Positions 42,584 through 51,930 are shown, counted from the stretch's first letter. The stretch: 64,000 bases of DNA from Halarchaeum rubridurum (GCF_014647115.1 NZ_BMOO01000001.1:518919-582918); one strand, 5' to 3'. Program-made: numbers and translations. The notes: a model not told the origin generated them from the sequence alone.

Positions 42584-45430
42584 ATGACCTACGAGCCGCG
42601 CCGACTGGAGCGCAAGTGGCAGGAGCGCTGGGAGGACGGCGGGCGGTACGAAGCCGACCCGGGCGACGACGAGGACGCGACGTTCGTCACCGTCCCCTAC
42701 CCCTACCCGAGCGGCGGGATGCACATCGGGCACGCCCGGACGTACACCGTCCCGGACGTCTACGCGCGCTATCGCCGCCTCCAGGGCGACGACGTCCTCT
42801 TCCCCATCGCGTGGCACGTCACGGGGACGCCGATCATCGGCGCCGTCAACCGCCTCCAGAAGGGCGAGGAGGAACAGCTCTCCGTCCTCCGGGACACCTA
42901 CAACGTCCCCGAGGACGAACTGGAGGAGTTGGAGACGCCGATGGGGTTCGCGCGCTACTTCATCGAGAACCACTACAAGCGCAACATGAAGTCCCTCGGC
43001 CTCAGCATCGACTGGCGCCGGGAGTTCACGACGAACGACGAACGATATTCGAAGTTCGTCACGTGGCAGTACGAGACCCTCCGCGAGGACGACCGCCTGG
43101 AGAAGGGGTTCCACCCGGTGAAGTACTGCACCGAGGAGGAGAACCCCGTGACGACCCACGACCTCCTCGAAGGCGAGGACGCCGAGCGCCAGGAGTACAC
43201 GCTCGTGAAGTTCGGGCTCGGCGACACGAAGGTCCCGATGGCGACGCTGCGCCCCGAGACGGTGCGCGGCGTGACGAACGCCTACGTGAAGCCCGACGGA
43301 AGGTACGTCGAGGCGGAGGTGGACGGCGAGACGTGGCTGATCAGCCACGAGGCCGCGCACAAGCTGACGCTCCAGCAGCGCGACGTCGAGATCGTGGAGG
43401 AGTTCAGCGGCGAGGCGCTCGTCGGCGAGCGCGTCGAGAACCCGGTGACCGGCGAGGACGTCCTCATCCTCCCCGCGGACTTCGTCGACCCGGACAACGC
43501 GACGGGCGTCGTGATGAGCGTGCCCGCGCACTCGCCCGACGACTGGATGGCCCTGCAGGCGGCCAAGGCGGACGAGGAGCGCCTGCGCGAGTACGGCATC
43601 GACCCCGCCGAGGTGGCCGAGATCGAGCCGAAGGCCATCATCGACGTCGAGGCCTACGACGACGTCTTCCCGGCGCGCGCGGCCGTCGAGGAGCACGGCA
43701 TCACGAGCGCGGACGACCCCGCACTGGAGGAGGCCACCCAGGAGGTCTACAACCGCGAGTTCCACGCGGGGACGCTGAAGGACATGTACGGCGAGGACGC
43801 GGGCGCAGTCGTCGAGGACGTCCGGGACGAGCTCGCGGCGCGCTACCGGGAGTCCGGGCAGTTCGACGCGATGTACGACTTCTCGGAGCCCGTCGTCTGT
43901 CGCTGCGGCGGGACGGTCGAGGTCGCCGAACAGGAGACGTGGTTCCTCACGTACAACGACGAGGACTGGAAGGCGCTCGCCCACGAGGTCGTCTCGGAGA
44001 TGGACGTCGTCCCGGAGACGTCGCGCGACCAGTTCGACCACACCATCGACTGGCTGGAGGAGTGGCCCTGCATCCGCAACTACGGCCTCGGGACGAAGCT
44101 CCCGTGGGACGACGACTTCGTCATCGAGCCCCTCTCGGACTCGACCATCTACATGGCGTACTACACCATCGCCCACCGGATCGAGGACGTCCCCCCCGAG
44201 GAGCTCACGGCGGAGTTCTTCGACGCGCTCTTCGACGGCCCCGAGGCGGTCGAGGGCGAGGCGCCCGAGCGCGCCCTCGAACTCCGCGAGGAGTGGGACT
44301 ACTGGTACCCCGTCGACTACCGCGTCTCGGGGAACGACCTCATCAGTAATCACCTGACGTTCTTCCTCTTCCACCACGCCGACCTCTTCGAGCGCGCGAA
44401 CTGGCCGGAGGGCGTCGCCATCATGGGGATGGGGCTCCTGGAGGGCGAGAAGATGTCGTCCTCGAAGGGCCACGTCGTCCTCCCCGCGGAGGCCATCGAG
44501 GAGTACGGCGCGGACACGGTGCGCTTCTTCCTCCTGAACTCCGCCCAACCGTGGCAGGACTACGACTGGCGCGCCGACGAGGTCGCCTCGACGCGCAAGA
44601 GCCTGAATCGCTTCTACGAGCGCGCCGAGGAGGTCGTCGACCTCGACACGCCAGCGCGCGAGGACGTCGAGCTACGGCGCATCGACCGCTGGCTCCTCTC
44701 GAAGCTCCAGCGGACGGTCGAGACGACGACCGACGCGATGGACGAGTTCGAGACGCGAAGCGCCTCCCAGGAGGCCTTCTACCGCTTCGAGGAGGACCTG
44801 CGCTGGTACCGCAAGCGCACGGACACCGAGCGCCCGGCGGCGACGTGGGTGCGCCAGGAAGTGCTTTGCACGCGCCTGCGCCTGCTCGCGCCCGTCGTGC
44901 CCTTCCTCGCCAACGAGCTCCACGAGGCCCTGGCGGGCGTGCCGGTCGAGGACGCCGCGTGGCCGGAGGTCGACCACGACCTCGTGAGCACGCGCGTCGA
45001 GGTCGAAGAGGAGCTGATCGAGTCGCTCGTCGACGACGTCCGGGACATCGTCGAGGTCACGGGCACCGACCCCGAGTCGATCACCGTCTACACGCCCGCG
45101 GACTGGAAGGGGACGGTGTTCGAGACGGTGGCGGAGACCGGCACGGACGTCGGCGCGGTGATGGGCAAAGTGATGCAGAAGGAGTCGCTGCGCGAGCGCG
45201 GCGACGCCGTCAACGACCTCGTGCAGGACCTCGTCGCGGACGTGCGGGAGTACGACGACGAGGAGCTCGCGGCGCTCGAAGCCGTCGACGAGCGCGAACT
45301 GTACGCGGACGCGGCGGGCTTCCTCGCCCGGGAGTTCGACGCGACCGTCGACGTCGTCCCGGAGGCGGACGCGACGGACGAGAAGGCCGAGCAGGCCGTA
45401 CCGTTCCGCCCGGCGATTCGGCTGGAGTAA
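42584..45430 (+). CDS. leuS: Leucyl-tRNA synthetase
   Basis: The 948-residue class I synthetase has HIGH in 'SGGMHIGHARTY' and KMSSS in 'EGEKMSSSKGH'. The CP1 editing insert carries 'MATLRPETVRGVTNAYV' and 'DNATGVVMSVPAHSPDDW', the Thr-rich and conserved Asp regions that hydrolyse mischarged tRNA-Leu. A zinc-ribbon-like CRCGG sits in CP1. The archaeal-type arrangement and length fit. It is followed by repeats. Confidence 0.97.
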   Translation: MTYEPRRLERKWQERWEDGGRYEADPGDDEDATFVTVPYPYPSGGMHIGHARTYTVPDVYARYRRLQGDDVLFPIAWHVTGTPIIGAVNRLQKGEEEQLSVLRDTYNVPEDELEELETPMGFARYFIENHYKRNMKSLGLSIDWRREFTTNDERYSKFVTWQYETLREDDRLEKGFHPVKYCTEEENPVTTHDLLEGEDAERQEYTLVKFGLGDTKVPMATLRPETVRGVTNAYVKPDGRYVEAEVDGETWLISHEAAHKLTLQQRDVEIVEEFSGEALVGERVENPVTGEDVLILPADFVDPDNATGVVMSVPAHSPDDWMALQAAKADEERLREYGIDPAEVAEIEPKAIIDVEAYDDVFPARAAVEEHGITSADDPALEEATQEVYNREFHAGTLKDMYGEDAGAVVEDVRDELAARYRESGQFDAMYDFSEPVVCRCGGTVEVAEQETWFLTYNDEDWKALAHEVVSEMDVVPETSRDQFDHTIDWLEEWPCIRNYGLGTKLPWDDDFVIEPLSDSTIYMAYYTIAHRIEDVPPEELTAEFFDALFDGPEAVEGEAPERALELREEWDYWYPVDYRVSGNDLISNHLTFFLFHHADLFERANWPEGVAIMGMGLLEGEKMSSSKGHVVLPAEAIEEYGADTVRFFLLNSAQPWQDYDWRADEVASTRKSLNRFYERAEEVVDLDTPAREDVELRRIDRWLLSKLQRTVETTTDAMDEFETRSASQEAFYRFEEDLRWYRKRTDTERPAATWVRQEVLCTRLRLLAPVVPFLANELHEALAGVPVEDAAWPEVDHDLVSTRVEVEEELIESLVDDVRDIVEVTGTDPESITVYTPADWKGTVFETVAETGTDVGAVMGKVMQKESLRERGDAVNDLVQDLVADVREYDDEELAALEAVDERELYADAAGFLAREFDATVDVVPEADATDEKAEQAVPFRPAIRLE

Positions 45431-45464
45431 GAGAACCGGGCGGAGGCGAGGCGAACCGTGAGGC

Positions 45465-45560
45465 GGACGGAGGCGCGGGGCGAGGCGAGGCGAAGTAGAC
45501 GGAGGCGGGGCGAGGCGAGGCGAAGTAGACGGAGGCGCGGGGCGAGGCGAGGCAGACGAA
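45465..45560. repeat. 30-32-bp tandem repeat downstream of leuS
   Basis: Three units of gacggaggcgcggggcgagg-cgaggcgaagta begin at about 45466, 45498 and 45528, the middle one two bases shorter. All are made of gaggcg core words. The run lies in the leuS-to-membrane-protein gap and ends with a hairpin at 45575. Confidence 0.8.
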
Positions 45561-45574
45561 AGCGTGAGGCGAAG

Positions 45575-45595
45575 CCGGGGGGCTTAATCCCCCGG
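45575..45595 (+). promoter_or_regulatory. Hairpin with TATA-like loop before the small membrane gene
   Basis: The sequence ccggggg-gcttaat-cccccgg has 7-bp perfect arms. The loop word cttaat is centred about 27 bases before the ATG at 45613, so it doubles as the TATA element. It could also terminate leuS transcription. Confidence 0.55.
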
Positions 45596-45612
45596 CCGTC
45601 GAAGCGGCCCGT

Positions 45613-45843
45613 ATGACCACCGAATCGCCGCGGACGCTACGCGAGAAACTGAAGCGGACGCTCTCACCGCACATCGAGGAGGGCGGACTGACCGGGCGGG
45701 CCGAGATGGACTTCTTCGGCCTGCTCTACCTCCTCGTCATCCTCGCGCTCGTGATTCCGCTCGTCCCCTTCCTCCTCGTCGCGCACGTCCTGAACTCGAT
45801 GGTGCGCTCGTTCTACGACCCGTTCCGACGGCCGCGCGACTAG
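45613..45843 (+). CDS. Small membrane protein
   Basis: The 76-residue product begins MTTESPRTLREKLKRTLSPH and has a single long hydrophobic segment (about 33-58) between two basic ends. It may be the haloarchaeal family DUF7535, not verified. The promoter-like loop above sits at leaderless spacing. Its stop shares no overlap with the convergent cyclodeaminase gene. Confidence 0.75.
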   Translation: MTTESPRTLREKLKRTLSPHIEEGGLTGRAEMDFFGLLYLLVILALVIPLVPFLLVAHVLNSMVRSFYDPFRRPRD

Positions 45844-46830
45844 TTAGACGCCGAGCAGGTCGAAGGACGTCCCGTTGTCCTTCTCGCGAGCGTGCTCGTA
45901 GACGACGTGCGCGGCCGCGACGTCCTGGATGGCGAGGCCGGTGGAGTCGAAGACGGTAACGTCGTCCGTCTCCGTGCGGCCCGCCTTCTGTCCCGTCACG
46001 ATTTCCCCGAGTTCGCCGTAGAGGTCGTCGTCGTCGAGGACGCCCGCGCTCCACGGGACGTTTATCTCGCCGGAGTGGGTCGTCTGGGCGTAGTCGTCGA
46101 TGACGAGTTTCGCGGCGAGCAGTATCTCGTCGGCGAGTTCGTGCTTCCCGGCGGCGTCCGCGCCCATCGCGTTGACGTGGGTGTGCGGGCCGAGGTCGTC
46201 CGGGCCGACGATGGGCTCTTCGACGGGCGTGACGGTCGAGAGCACGTCGCAGTGGCCGGCCTCGCTGATCGAGCCCGCGCGGACGTCGAACTCGTCGCCG
46301 AAGCGCTCGATGAAGCGAGTGATGCGCTCCTCGCGGAGGTCGCTCACGACGACGGTTTCGATGTCGCGCACCTGGCTGATAGCCTCCAGTTGGGTGTAGG
46401 ACTGGACGCCAGCGCCGACGATGCCGAGCGAGTCCGCGTCGGGGACGGCGAGCGCGTCGGTGGCGACGGCGGCCGCCGCACCCGTGCGCTTCATCGTGAG
46501 CACCGTTCCGTCCATGATCGAGAGCGGGTAGGCGTTCTTCGGGTCGGAGTAGACCATCGTCCCCATCACCGTCGGGAGGTCGAACGAGTCGGGGTTGTCC
46601 GGGTGGGCGTTCACCCACTTGATGCCGGCGGCGTCCCACGAGTCGGTGCTGAGGTAGGCCGGCATCGAGCGGAAGTCGCCGTTGTACTGCGGGAGGTCGA
46701 TGTAGGACTTCGCGGGCATCTGCGCGTCGCCGCGCTCGTAGGCGGCGAAGGCGTCGCGGACCGCCGGGACGAGTTCGGCCATCGCGGCGTTGGCGTCCAC
46801 GTCGTCCGTATCGAGGAGGAGCGTCTCCAT
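45844..46830 (-). CDS. Ornithine cyclodeaminase / mu-crystallin family (alanine dehydrogenase-like)
   Basis: The 328-residue protein has the family's N-terminal 'AELVPAVRDAFAAYERGDAQMPAKSYIDLP' and 'MPAYL' substrate region, a Rossmann motif 'SLGIVGAGVQSYTQLEAI' (GxGxxxxxxxxA), and a conserved 'HVNAMGADAAGKHEL'. Members reduce or deaminate amino acids with NAD(P). Ornithine cyclodeaminase, archaeal alanine dehydrogenase and imine reductases share this fold, and I cannot separate them. Confidence 0.9.
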   Translation of the reverse strand: METLLLDTDDVDANAAMAELVPAVRDAFAAYERGDAQMPAKSYIDLPQYNGDFRSMPAYLSTDSWDAAGIKWVNAHPDNPDSFDLPTVMGTMVYSDPKNAYPLSIMDGTVLTMKRTGAAAAVATDALAVPDADSLGIVGAGVQSYTQLEAISQVRDIETVVVSDLREERITRFIERFGDEFDVRAGSISEAGHCDVLSTVTPVEEPIVGPDDLGPHTHVNAMGADAAGKHELADEILLAAKLVIDDYAQTTHSGEINVPWSAGVLDDDDLYGELGEIVTGQKAGRTETDDVTVFDSTGLAIQDVAAAHVVYEHAREKDNGTSFDLLGV

Positions 46831-46926
46831 ACGCGAAGGGGAGGACCGACGGGCACTTAGAACGCGCGACGTGCGAGAACCCGGTCCACCGCACCGACTA
46901 AGACGCTCGCCGTCCAACGGGCGCGC

Positions 46927-47127
46927 ATGAGAGCACACAGCGTCCTCTCGACGGTGGCGACGGTGGCGCTCGTCCTCGCCCTCGGCACCATCGGCGGGTG
47001 GCTCCCGGTGCCGGATTTCCTCGTGATCTTCCTCCTCGGGATCACCGTCTGTCTCGCCGTCGTCCTCTTCTTCCTCACCGCCTACCGGATGACGCAGGGC
47101 GTCTTCGCCGACGAGAACCCGGTCTGA
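46927..47127 (+). CDS. Small two-helix membrane protein
   Basis: The 66-residue product begins MRAHSVLSTVATVAL and has two hydrophobic helices (about 4-24 and 31-52) joined by GGWLPVPDF, with a charged tail. No function is recognised. It is divergent from the cyclodeaminase and ends three bases from the convergent membrane protein. Confidence 0.65.
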   Translation: MRAHSVLSTVATVALVLALGTIGGWLPVPDFLVIFLLGITVCLAVVLFFLTAYRMTQGVFADENPV

Positions 47128-47130
47128 CGC

Positions 47131-48345
47131 TCACGGGGCGAGGCGCGCGGCGAGTGCCTCGGCGTTCGAGACGTGGCGGAGCGTCCGACTGGTTCCGTCA
47201 GCGCACTCGACGCGGACGGTGTCCGCGCCGGGGACGAGTCGAGTTCGAGAGACCGTCGCGTCGGTGATCGTCGCGCGGGGAGTGACCCACTGCGCGGCGT
47301 CCGTGAGCCCGTTGTGCGCGACGAGCGCGTCGGCGTGGACGCGATAGACGAGCGGTGCCTCCGCGACGCGGGCCTCGATGAGGACGGCGACGAGGCTCCG
47401 GGACGCGACAATGCAGAGCGCGCCCGCGACGGCACCGAGCGCGGGACGGGAGAAGCCCGCGCCGCCGACGGTCATCCCGACGAGGCCGGCGAGAAGGACG
47501 AGAAACGCCGTCGGCCCGAGGACGGAAACGAGGGCGCCGTGGAGGACAGCCGTCGCCGTCGTCCCCCATGGGTCCGTTCGATGAGTCGCTACCGGGTCGG
47601 TGTCGGGCGTTTCGACCGGGTCCGCGTCGCCGACCGTCTCATCCGTATAGACGAGCGAGCGAACGAATCCGGGATGCCGTGCCTCCGCGAGGCCGTACGT
47701 GGCGCGCGTTGCGACGAGGCACGTCCCGAGGACGAGGTCGGGGACGCCGCTCGCCTCCGCGGCGGCGAAAACCGGCGGGACGGCGAAGGCGAGGGCGACG
47801 AGAAACACCAGATAGCGCCGCGTGAGGCCGCCGGTGGCCGCGGCCGTCTCGAACTCGTGCGTGCGGCCCCACTCGACGAGGCGAATCGCCTGCCCGACGC
47901 CGAACGTCGCCGCCGCGGCCGCGAACGCGCCGGGTGGGAACGAGGCGTACGGCGCCGGACCGAGGGCGCCGCTCACGGCGAGGCCGGCGAGCGGCCAGAG
48001 TGCACAGAACGCGAGCAGAGTCAGGAGGACGTGCGGGACGTTCCGCGGGTAGAGCGGTGGGAGGCCGGCGACCTCGATGCCGCCGCGGACGGCCGCCAGC
48101 GCGGAGAGCGGGAACGGCGCTCTGGTGTCCGACGGTCGATACGCGTCGGCGGGCGGTCGGGCGGCGAACAGCGATTGGACGGCGTCGCGAGCGACGACGA
48201 ATCCGGCCTCCAGCCAGTAGCACAGGAGGAGGACGCGAACGTCCCAGTCGAGGACGAACACGCCCGCGGCCAGCAGGAGGGACGAGACCGCGACCGTGAG
48301 CCGGCCGCGCCGGGAGTCGTCGGGCATCGGTCGGGCGAACGGCAT
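47131..48345 (-). CDS. Haloarchaeal multi-pass membrane protein (DUF6498-like)
   Basis: The 404-residue product has about seven hydrophobic segments and the pattern 'VLDWDVRVLLLCYWLEAGFVVARDAVQSLF' near residue 32, which fits DUF6498 (a recollection, unchecked). The C-terminal 80 residues are soluble and beta-rich. ATG 48345 or 48327 are both possible starts. Function is unknown. Confidence 0.75.
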   Translation of the reverse strand: MPFARPMPDDSRRGRLTVAVSSLLLAAGVFVLDWDVRVLLLCYWLEAGFVVARDAVQSLFAARPPADAYRPSDTRAPFPLSALAAVRGGIEVAGLPPLYPRNVPHVLLTLLAFCALWPLAGLAVSGALGPAPYASFPPGAFAAAAATFGVGQAIRLVEWGRTHEFETAAATGGLTRRYLVFLVALAFAVPPVFAAAEASGVPDLVLGTCLVATRATYGLAEARHPGFVRSLVYTDETVGDADPVETPDTDPVATHRTDPWGTTATAVLHGALVSVLGPTAFLVLLAGLVGMTVGGAGFSRPALGAVAGALCIVASRSLVAVLIEARVAEAPLVYRVHADALVAHNGLTDAAQWVTPRATITDATVSRTRLVPGADTVRVECADGTSRTLRHVSNAEALAARLAP

Positions 48346-48531
48346 GTGGACGGAAAACGTGGCCGGGTGACCGTCGGCGGACGACGGGAATCGGGTCGCG
48401 GCCCCGAGCTCGAGACGGCATCGAAAGCCGTCGCTGGTCGGCCGAGATCGAAGAAAAACGGAGCGTCGGGAGTCGGGCGTGCGGTTCGGGTCGGGTGGTC
48501 GGGGTGGTGTGGGTGGCTGACGGCCTGTCTC

Positions 48532-48640
48532 ACGGGACTCCGTCCCGTTCGACTGCCCGAGGTTCGTTCAGAACCTCGTTTACATCGGCGGGCGAACCGA
48601 AGGTTCGCTGCCTACGGGAGATCGGTCTTTGACCGATCTC
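48532..48640. repeat. Array of four perfect hairpins after the thermosome gene
   Basis: Four consecutive inverted repeats occur: acgggac-tcc-gtcccgt (48532-48548), cgaggttc-gttca-gaacctcg (48558-48578), gcgaacc-gaa-ggttcgc (48592-48608) and gagatcggtc-ttt-gaccgatctc (48618-48640). Arms are 7, 8, 7 and 10 bp with no mismatch. The last overlaps the thermosome stop codon at 48639-48641. The rest of this 292-bp gap (48346-48531) shows no gene. Confidence 0.9.
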
Positions 48641-50336
48641 ACATCGCGCCGCCCATGCCGCCCATACCGCCCATGCCGCCCATGCCGCCGGGCGCACCGC
48701 CGGGGCCGCCCGCGCCGCCGGGCCCTTCGTCGCCGCCGTCGTCGGAGTCGACCTGCCCGCCGGCGAGGTCGCCCGCGGCGATGACGTCGTCGATGCGGAG
48801 GATCATGACGGCCGCCTCGGTGGCGCTCTCGATGGCCTGCGTCTTCACGCGGAGGGGCTCGACGACGCCCTCCTCCTCCATGTCGATGACCTCGCCCGTG
48901 TAGGCGTCGAGGCCGGCGCTCGTGTCACCGTCCGCGTGCTGCGCGCGGAGGTCCACGAGGGAGTCGATCGGGTCGAGGCCGGCGTTCTCGGCGAGGGTGC
49001 GCGGGCCGACTTCGAGGGCGTTGGCGAACGCCTCGACGGCGAGCTGCTCGCGGCCGCCGACGGAGTCCGCGTAGTCGCGGAGTTCGAGGGCGAGCTCGGT
49101 CTCCGGGGCACCGCCGCCGGGGAGGACCTGCCCGTCTTCGAGGGTGACGCGCACGACGCCGAGCGAGTCGTCGATGGCGCGCTCGACCTCGTCGACGACG
49201 TGCTCGGTGCCGCCGCGGAGGATGAGCGTGACGGACTTGGCGTCCGCGACGTCCTCGACGAAGATGCGTTCGTCGCCGCCGATGTCCTTCTGGGCGACGC
49301 TGCCGGCCTCACCGAGGTCGTCGGCCTCGATCTCCGTCGGGGAGGAGACCGGCGTCGCGCCCGTCGAGCGGGCGAGACGGCTGAGGTCGGAGTCCTTCAC
49401 GCGGCGGACGGCGAGGATGCCCTCCTGCGCGAGGTAGTGCTGGGCCATGTCGTCGATGCCGCCGTCGACGAAGACGACGTTCGCGCCGGACGCGGCGATG
49501 GCGTCGACCATCTCGCGGAGCTGCTCTTCTTCCTGGTCGAGGAACTCCTGGAGCTGGTCGGGGTCGGTGACGTTGACCTCGGTGTCGATCTCGGTCTCCT
49601 GGACTTCGAGCGCGCCGTCGACGAGGGCGACCTTCGCGTCCTCGACGGCGTAGGGCATGTTCTCGTTGACGCGCTCCTTGTCGACGATGACGCCCTCGAC
49701 GAGCTCCGAGTTGTCGATGGAGCCGCCGGTGACCTTCTCGACTTTGATGTTGTCGGTGTCGACGACGCCGTCGTCGGCGACGGCCTGCGCGGCGCGGACG
49801 ACGAGGCCGGAGAGGGCGTCCTTCGCGTTCTCCGCGCCCTTACCGGTCATCGCCGTGGCGGCGATCTGTTCGAGGTACTCGGTGTCGTCGGCGTCGATGT
49901 CGATGGCGATCTCGGAGAGGATCGATTTTGCCTCCTCGGCGGCCTCCCGGTACCCCTGCGCGAGCGTGGTGGCGTGGATGTCCTGGTCGAGGAGCTCCTC
50001 GGCCTCGTCGAGGAGTTCGCCGGCGACGATGACGGCGGACGTCGTCCCGTCACCGACCTCGGTCTCCTGTGTCTCGGCGACCTCGACGATCATGTTGGCC
50101 GCCGGGTGCTCGATGTCCATCTCCTTGAGGATGGTGACGCCGTCGTTCGTGACGACGACGGAGCCCTGGGAGTCGACGAGCATCTTGTCCATCCCCTTCG
50201 GGCCGAGCGTCGTCCGGACGGACTCGGCGACGGCCTTGCCGGCGGAGATGTTCATCGACTGTGCGTCCTCTCCCGACGTTCGCTGCGAATCGTCGGAGAG
50301 TACGATCAGCGGCTGATTACCCATCTGCTGCGCCAT
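48639..50336 (-). CDS. thsA: Thermosome (group II chaperonin) subunit
   Basis: The 565-residue chaperonin subunit folds proteins in an ATP-driven double ring. It has the ATP motifs '[13 protein letters not shown]', 'VTNDGVTIL' and '[15 protein letters not shown]', later '[10 protein letters not shown]', and a GGM-repeat tail. I start at ATG 50336 ([16 protein letters not shown]) rather than 50360, because a TATA box at 50363-50370 would place the transcript start near 50340, downstream of the earlier ATG. The N-terminus then matches known haloarchaeal thermosomes. Confidence 0.95.
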   Translation of the reverse strand: MAQQMGNQPLIVLSDDSQRTSGEDAQSMNISAGKAVAESVRTTLGPKGMDKMLVDSQGSVVVTNDGVTILKEMDIEHPAANMIVEVAETQETEVGDGTTSAVIVAGELLDEAEELLDQDIHATTLAQGYREAAEEAKSILSEIAIDIDADDTEYLEQIAATAMTGKGAENAKDALSGLVVRAAQAVADDGVVDTDNIKVEKVTGGSIDNSELVEGVIVDKERVNENMPYAVEDAKVALVDGALEVQETEIDTEVNVTDPDQLQEFLDQEEEQLREMVDAIAASGANVVFVDGGIDDMAQHYLAQEGILAVRRVKDSDLSRLARSTGATPVSSPTEIEADDLGEAGSVAQKDIGGDERIFVEDVADAKSVTLILRGGTEHVVDEVERAIDDSLGVVRVTLEDGQVLPGGGAPETELALELRDYADSVGGREQLAVEAFANALEVGPRTLAENAGLDPIDSLVDLRAQHADGDTSAGLDAYTGEVIDMEEEGVVEPLRVKTQAIESATEAAVMILRIDDVIAAGDLAGGQVDSDDGGDEGPGGAGGPGGAPGGMGGMGGMGGMGGAM

Positions 50337-50362
50337 AATCACTCCCTGATTGTTTGCCATTC

Positions 50363-50370
50363 TATATAAA
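50363..50370 (-). promoter_or_regulatory. TATA box of the thermosome gene
   Basis: On the minus strand TTTATATA is centred 30 bases before the ATG at 50336, giving a predicted transcript start near 50340. A further perfect palindrome aacgatatcgtt lies upstream at 50432-50443. Confidence 0.7.
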
Positions 50371-50489
50371 TCTTTGGGAGGTGTGCGTCAGCGCGGTGCA
50401 GGCGATGCGAACAACGTGTGTGAGAGAATGCCAACGATATCGTTTAAGTAGTACCGGCGGGCCGAGAGGGGCGGCGCAGAAGAGAGCCC

Positions 50490-51044
50490 TCAGCCCGAGA
50501 ACTCGTGGTACTCCATCCCCTGGTGCTTGAGTTCCTCGACGTGTTTGCGTTCGAGGAAGGAGTAGACGGAGCCGTGGGGCGCACCGTCGAGTATCATCTC
50601 GGCGGCCGAGCGGGCGACGTCGACCTCGTTCGGACCGCCGATCATCCCGAACGTCGAGCCGTAGATGACGACGTCCGCGCCCGTGAGCTCCTCGATGAGT
50701 TCGCGCGTGCGCCCGTTCTCACCGATGAGCCGCCCCTTCTTTCGCCGGAGGTCGTTGTCGTTGCGCGCCGCGCGCTCGATGTCGATGGTCTCGAAGAGTC
50801 GCATGTCGTCGTCGAGCAGCGTGAGCGCCGCGTCGGGCTTGAAGCCGCGACCGATGGCCCGCACGATGTCGGGCGCCTTCATCCCGCGGATCGGGTCGCC
50901 GGTCTTCTCGACCGCGACCGCGCCGTCGTCGGAGTTCACGTCGAGGCTGACCTCCGCGGACCGCTCGATGCGGCGCAGGGTCTCGCCGCCCTCCCCGATG
51001 AGGACCCCGATGCGGTCCTGCGGAATCTTGACGTGTTGAGTCAT
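50490..51044 (-). CDS. KH-domain protein (Pno1/Dim2-like ribosome assembly factor)
   Basis: The 184-residue protein has two KH domains. The first has 'IGVLIGEGGETLRRIE' (GxxG); the second has 'KGRLIGENGRTRELIEELTGADVVIYGS'. It matches the archaeal Pno1/Dim2-like partner of Rio1, which acts in small-subunit rRNA maturation. In many archaea eif1A, rio1 and this gene are adjacent; here 886 bases of decayed DNA lie between it and rio1. Its own TATA-like box lies at 51071-51076. Confidence 0.92.
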   Translation of the reverse strand: MTQHVKIPQDRIGVLIGEGGETLRRIERSAEVSLDVNSDDGAVAVEKTGDPIRGMKAPDIVRAIGRGFKPDAALTLLDDDMRLFETIDIERAARNDNDLRRKKGRLIGENGRTRELIEELTGADVVIYGSTFGMIGGPNEVDVARSAAEMILDGAPHGSVYSFLERKHVEELKHQGMEYHEFSG

Positions 51045-51070
51045 ATGCAGTCGGCTACGGGACGAAGCGG

Positions 51071-51076
51071 TTTAAG
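51071..51076 (-). promoter_or_regulatory. TATA-like box of the KH gene
   Basis: On the minus strand CTTAAA is centred about 29 bases before the ATG at 51044, suggesting the KH gene has independent, nearly leaderless transcription. The AT-rich stretch 51120-51155 further upstream holds other TATA-like words. Confidence 0.5.
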
Positions 51077-51270
51077 ACTTACACGCCGCGTGCGGCGTCG
51101 AACGAGGAGCGGTCCGGCACTCTGTAAACTGTATACCACGATATAGAATTCCGATGGTGGCGGATAGACACCCGAAACGAACACGACGACGTCGAGCGGC
51201 GCGGGCGTCCGAGCGAGTCGGAATCCGAGCCGGCCGACGCACCCGACGCACACCGAATACACGCGTGTCG

Positions 51271-51464
51271 TTACGGCGGGTCGGAGTCGGGGTCGAAGAT
51301 GTCCGCGGTGGCACAACCGAAGTGTTTCGCCAGCGCGAACGCGAGCTCCGAAGGAAGGGCGTACCGCTCCCGTTCGATGGCGTGTCCGTCGGGTGACGTC
51401 GACGGCTCGCCGAGGTCGGCCTGGCTCGGGCCCGCTCGCGCGCGTCGTGCAGGTCGTTTCGCAC
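51271..51464 (-). pseudogene. Decayed XRE-family helix-turn-helix regulator
   Basis: The minus strand reads 'VRNDLHDARERA' in one frame from the GTG at 51464. It continues as 'SQADLGE' in a second frame, 'VDVTRR' in a third, and returns to 'AIERERYALPSELAFALAKHFGCATADIFDPDSD' to a stop at 51271. Together these match the small haloarchaeal XRE regulators. At least three small deletions break the frame, so it is a pseudogene. Confidence 0.8.
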
Positions 51465-51790
51465 CGTCAGCCATCTCGCGTGGCGACCTCGTAGACCCGT
51501 AGAGGAGAACGCCGAGACGGTCACGTTGCACAACCGGGCGCGCCCGCGGGGTCGACGTCGCCACCGGCTTCGGGTACGCACAGCGTCGGGGGCGCTCAGC
51601 GTGACGACCGTGAGTGTCCCGACGGCCAGTCCGCGCGCCGCGGTCGTACAACTCGTCGTCGCGTTCGTCGTGGAGTCGCGCGTCGCTCAGTTTCGGGGCG
51701 AGGAGCGACCGCGGCGCCGACCCACCCGAGCAGATAGACGAGGTGCCGACGTGGTAGTGACCGGTGGCGGGCCCGACGACGAGTGCGGGA
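51465..51790 (-). pseudogene. Decayed small membrane protein gene (DUF2178-like)
   Basis: Fragments on the minus strand lie in different frames: 'HLVYLLGWVGAAVAPR' at about 51743, 'LSDARLHDERDDELYDR' at about 51680, and 'ARGLAVGTLTVVTLSA' at about 51630. This is the transmembrane - DERD - transmembrane order of DUF2178-type proteins, which are commonly encoded just before XRE regulators of this sort. No continuous reading frame remains. The TATA-like gatataaaaaat at 51811-51823 may be its old promoter. Confidence 0.65.
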
Positions 51791-51930
51791 CCGGTGAAGG
51801 ACTCGCTTCGATTTTTTATATCGTCGTATGTGGTTTATCGTATCGGCGATGGGGTCGCATACCACGGGGTCGAAGCCGTCGATATGGCGTTCCGTAGCCG
51901 CAGTATCGAGGATTCGCGGGAAAGGAGGCG

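Noticed and set aside
50400..50460. A second promoter for the thermosome at the palindrome aacgatatcgtt and cttaaa word.
   Set aside because: The spacing to the start is too long compared with the much better TATA box at 50363; it may be a regulator site but I cannot support a promoter.
51154..51396. Plus-strand small gene starting at GTG 51154.
   Set aside because: The product is arginine-rich without any motif and it lies antisense to the recognisable XRE remnant.
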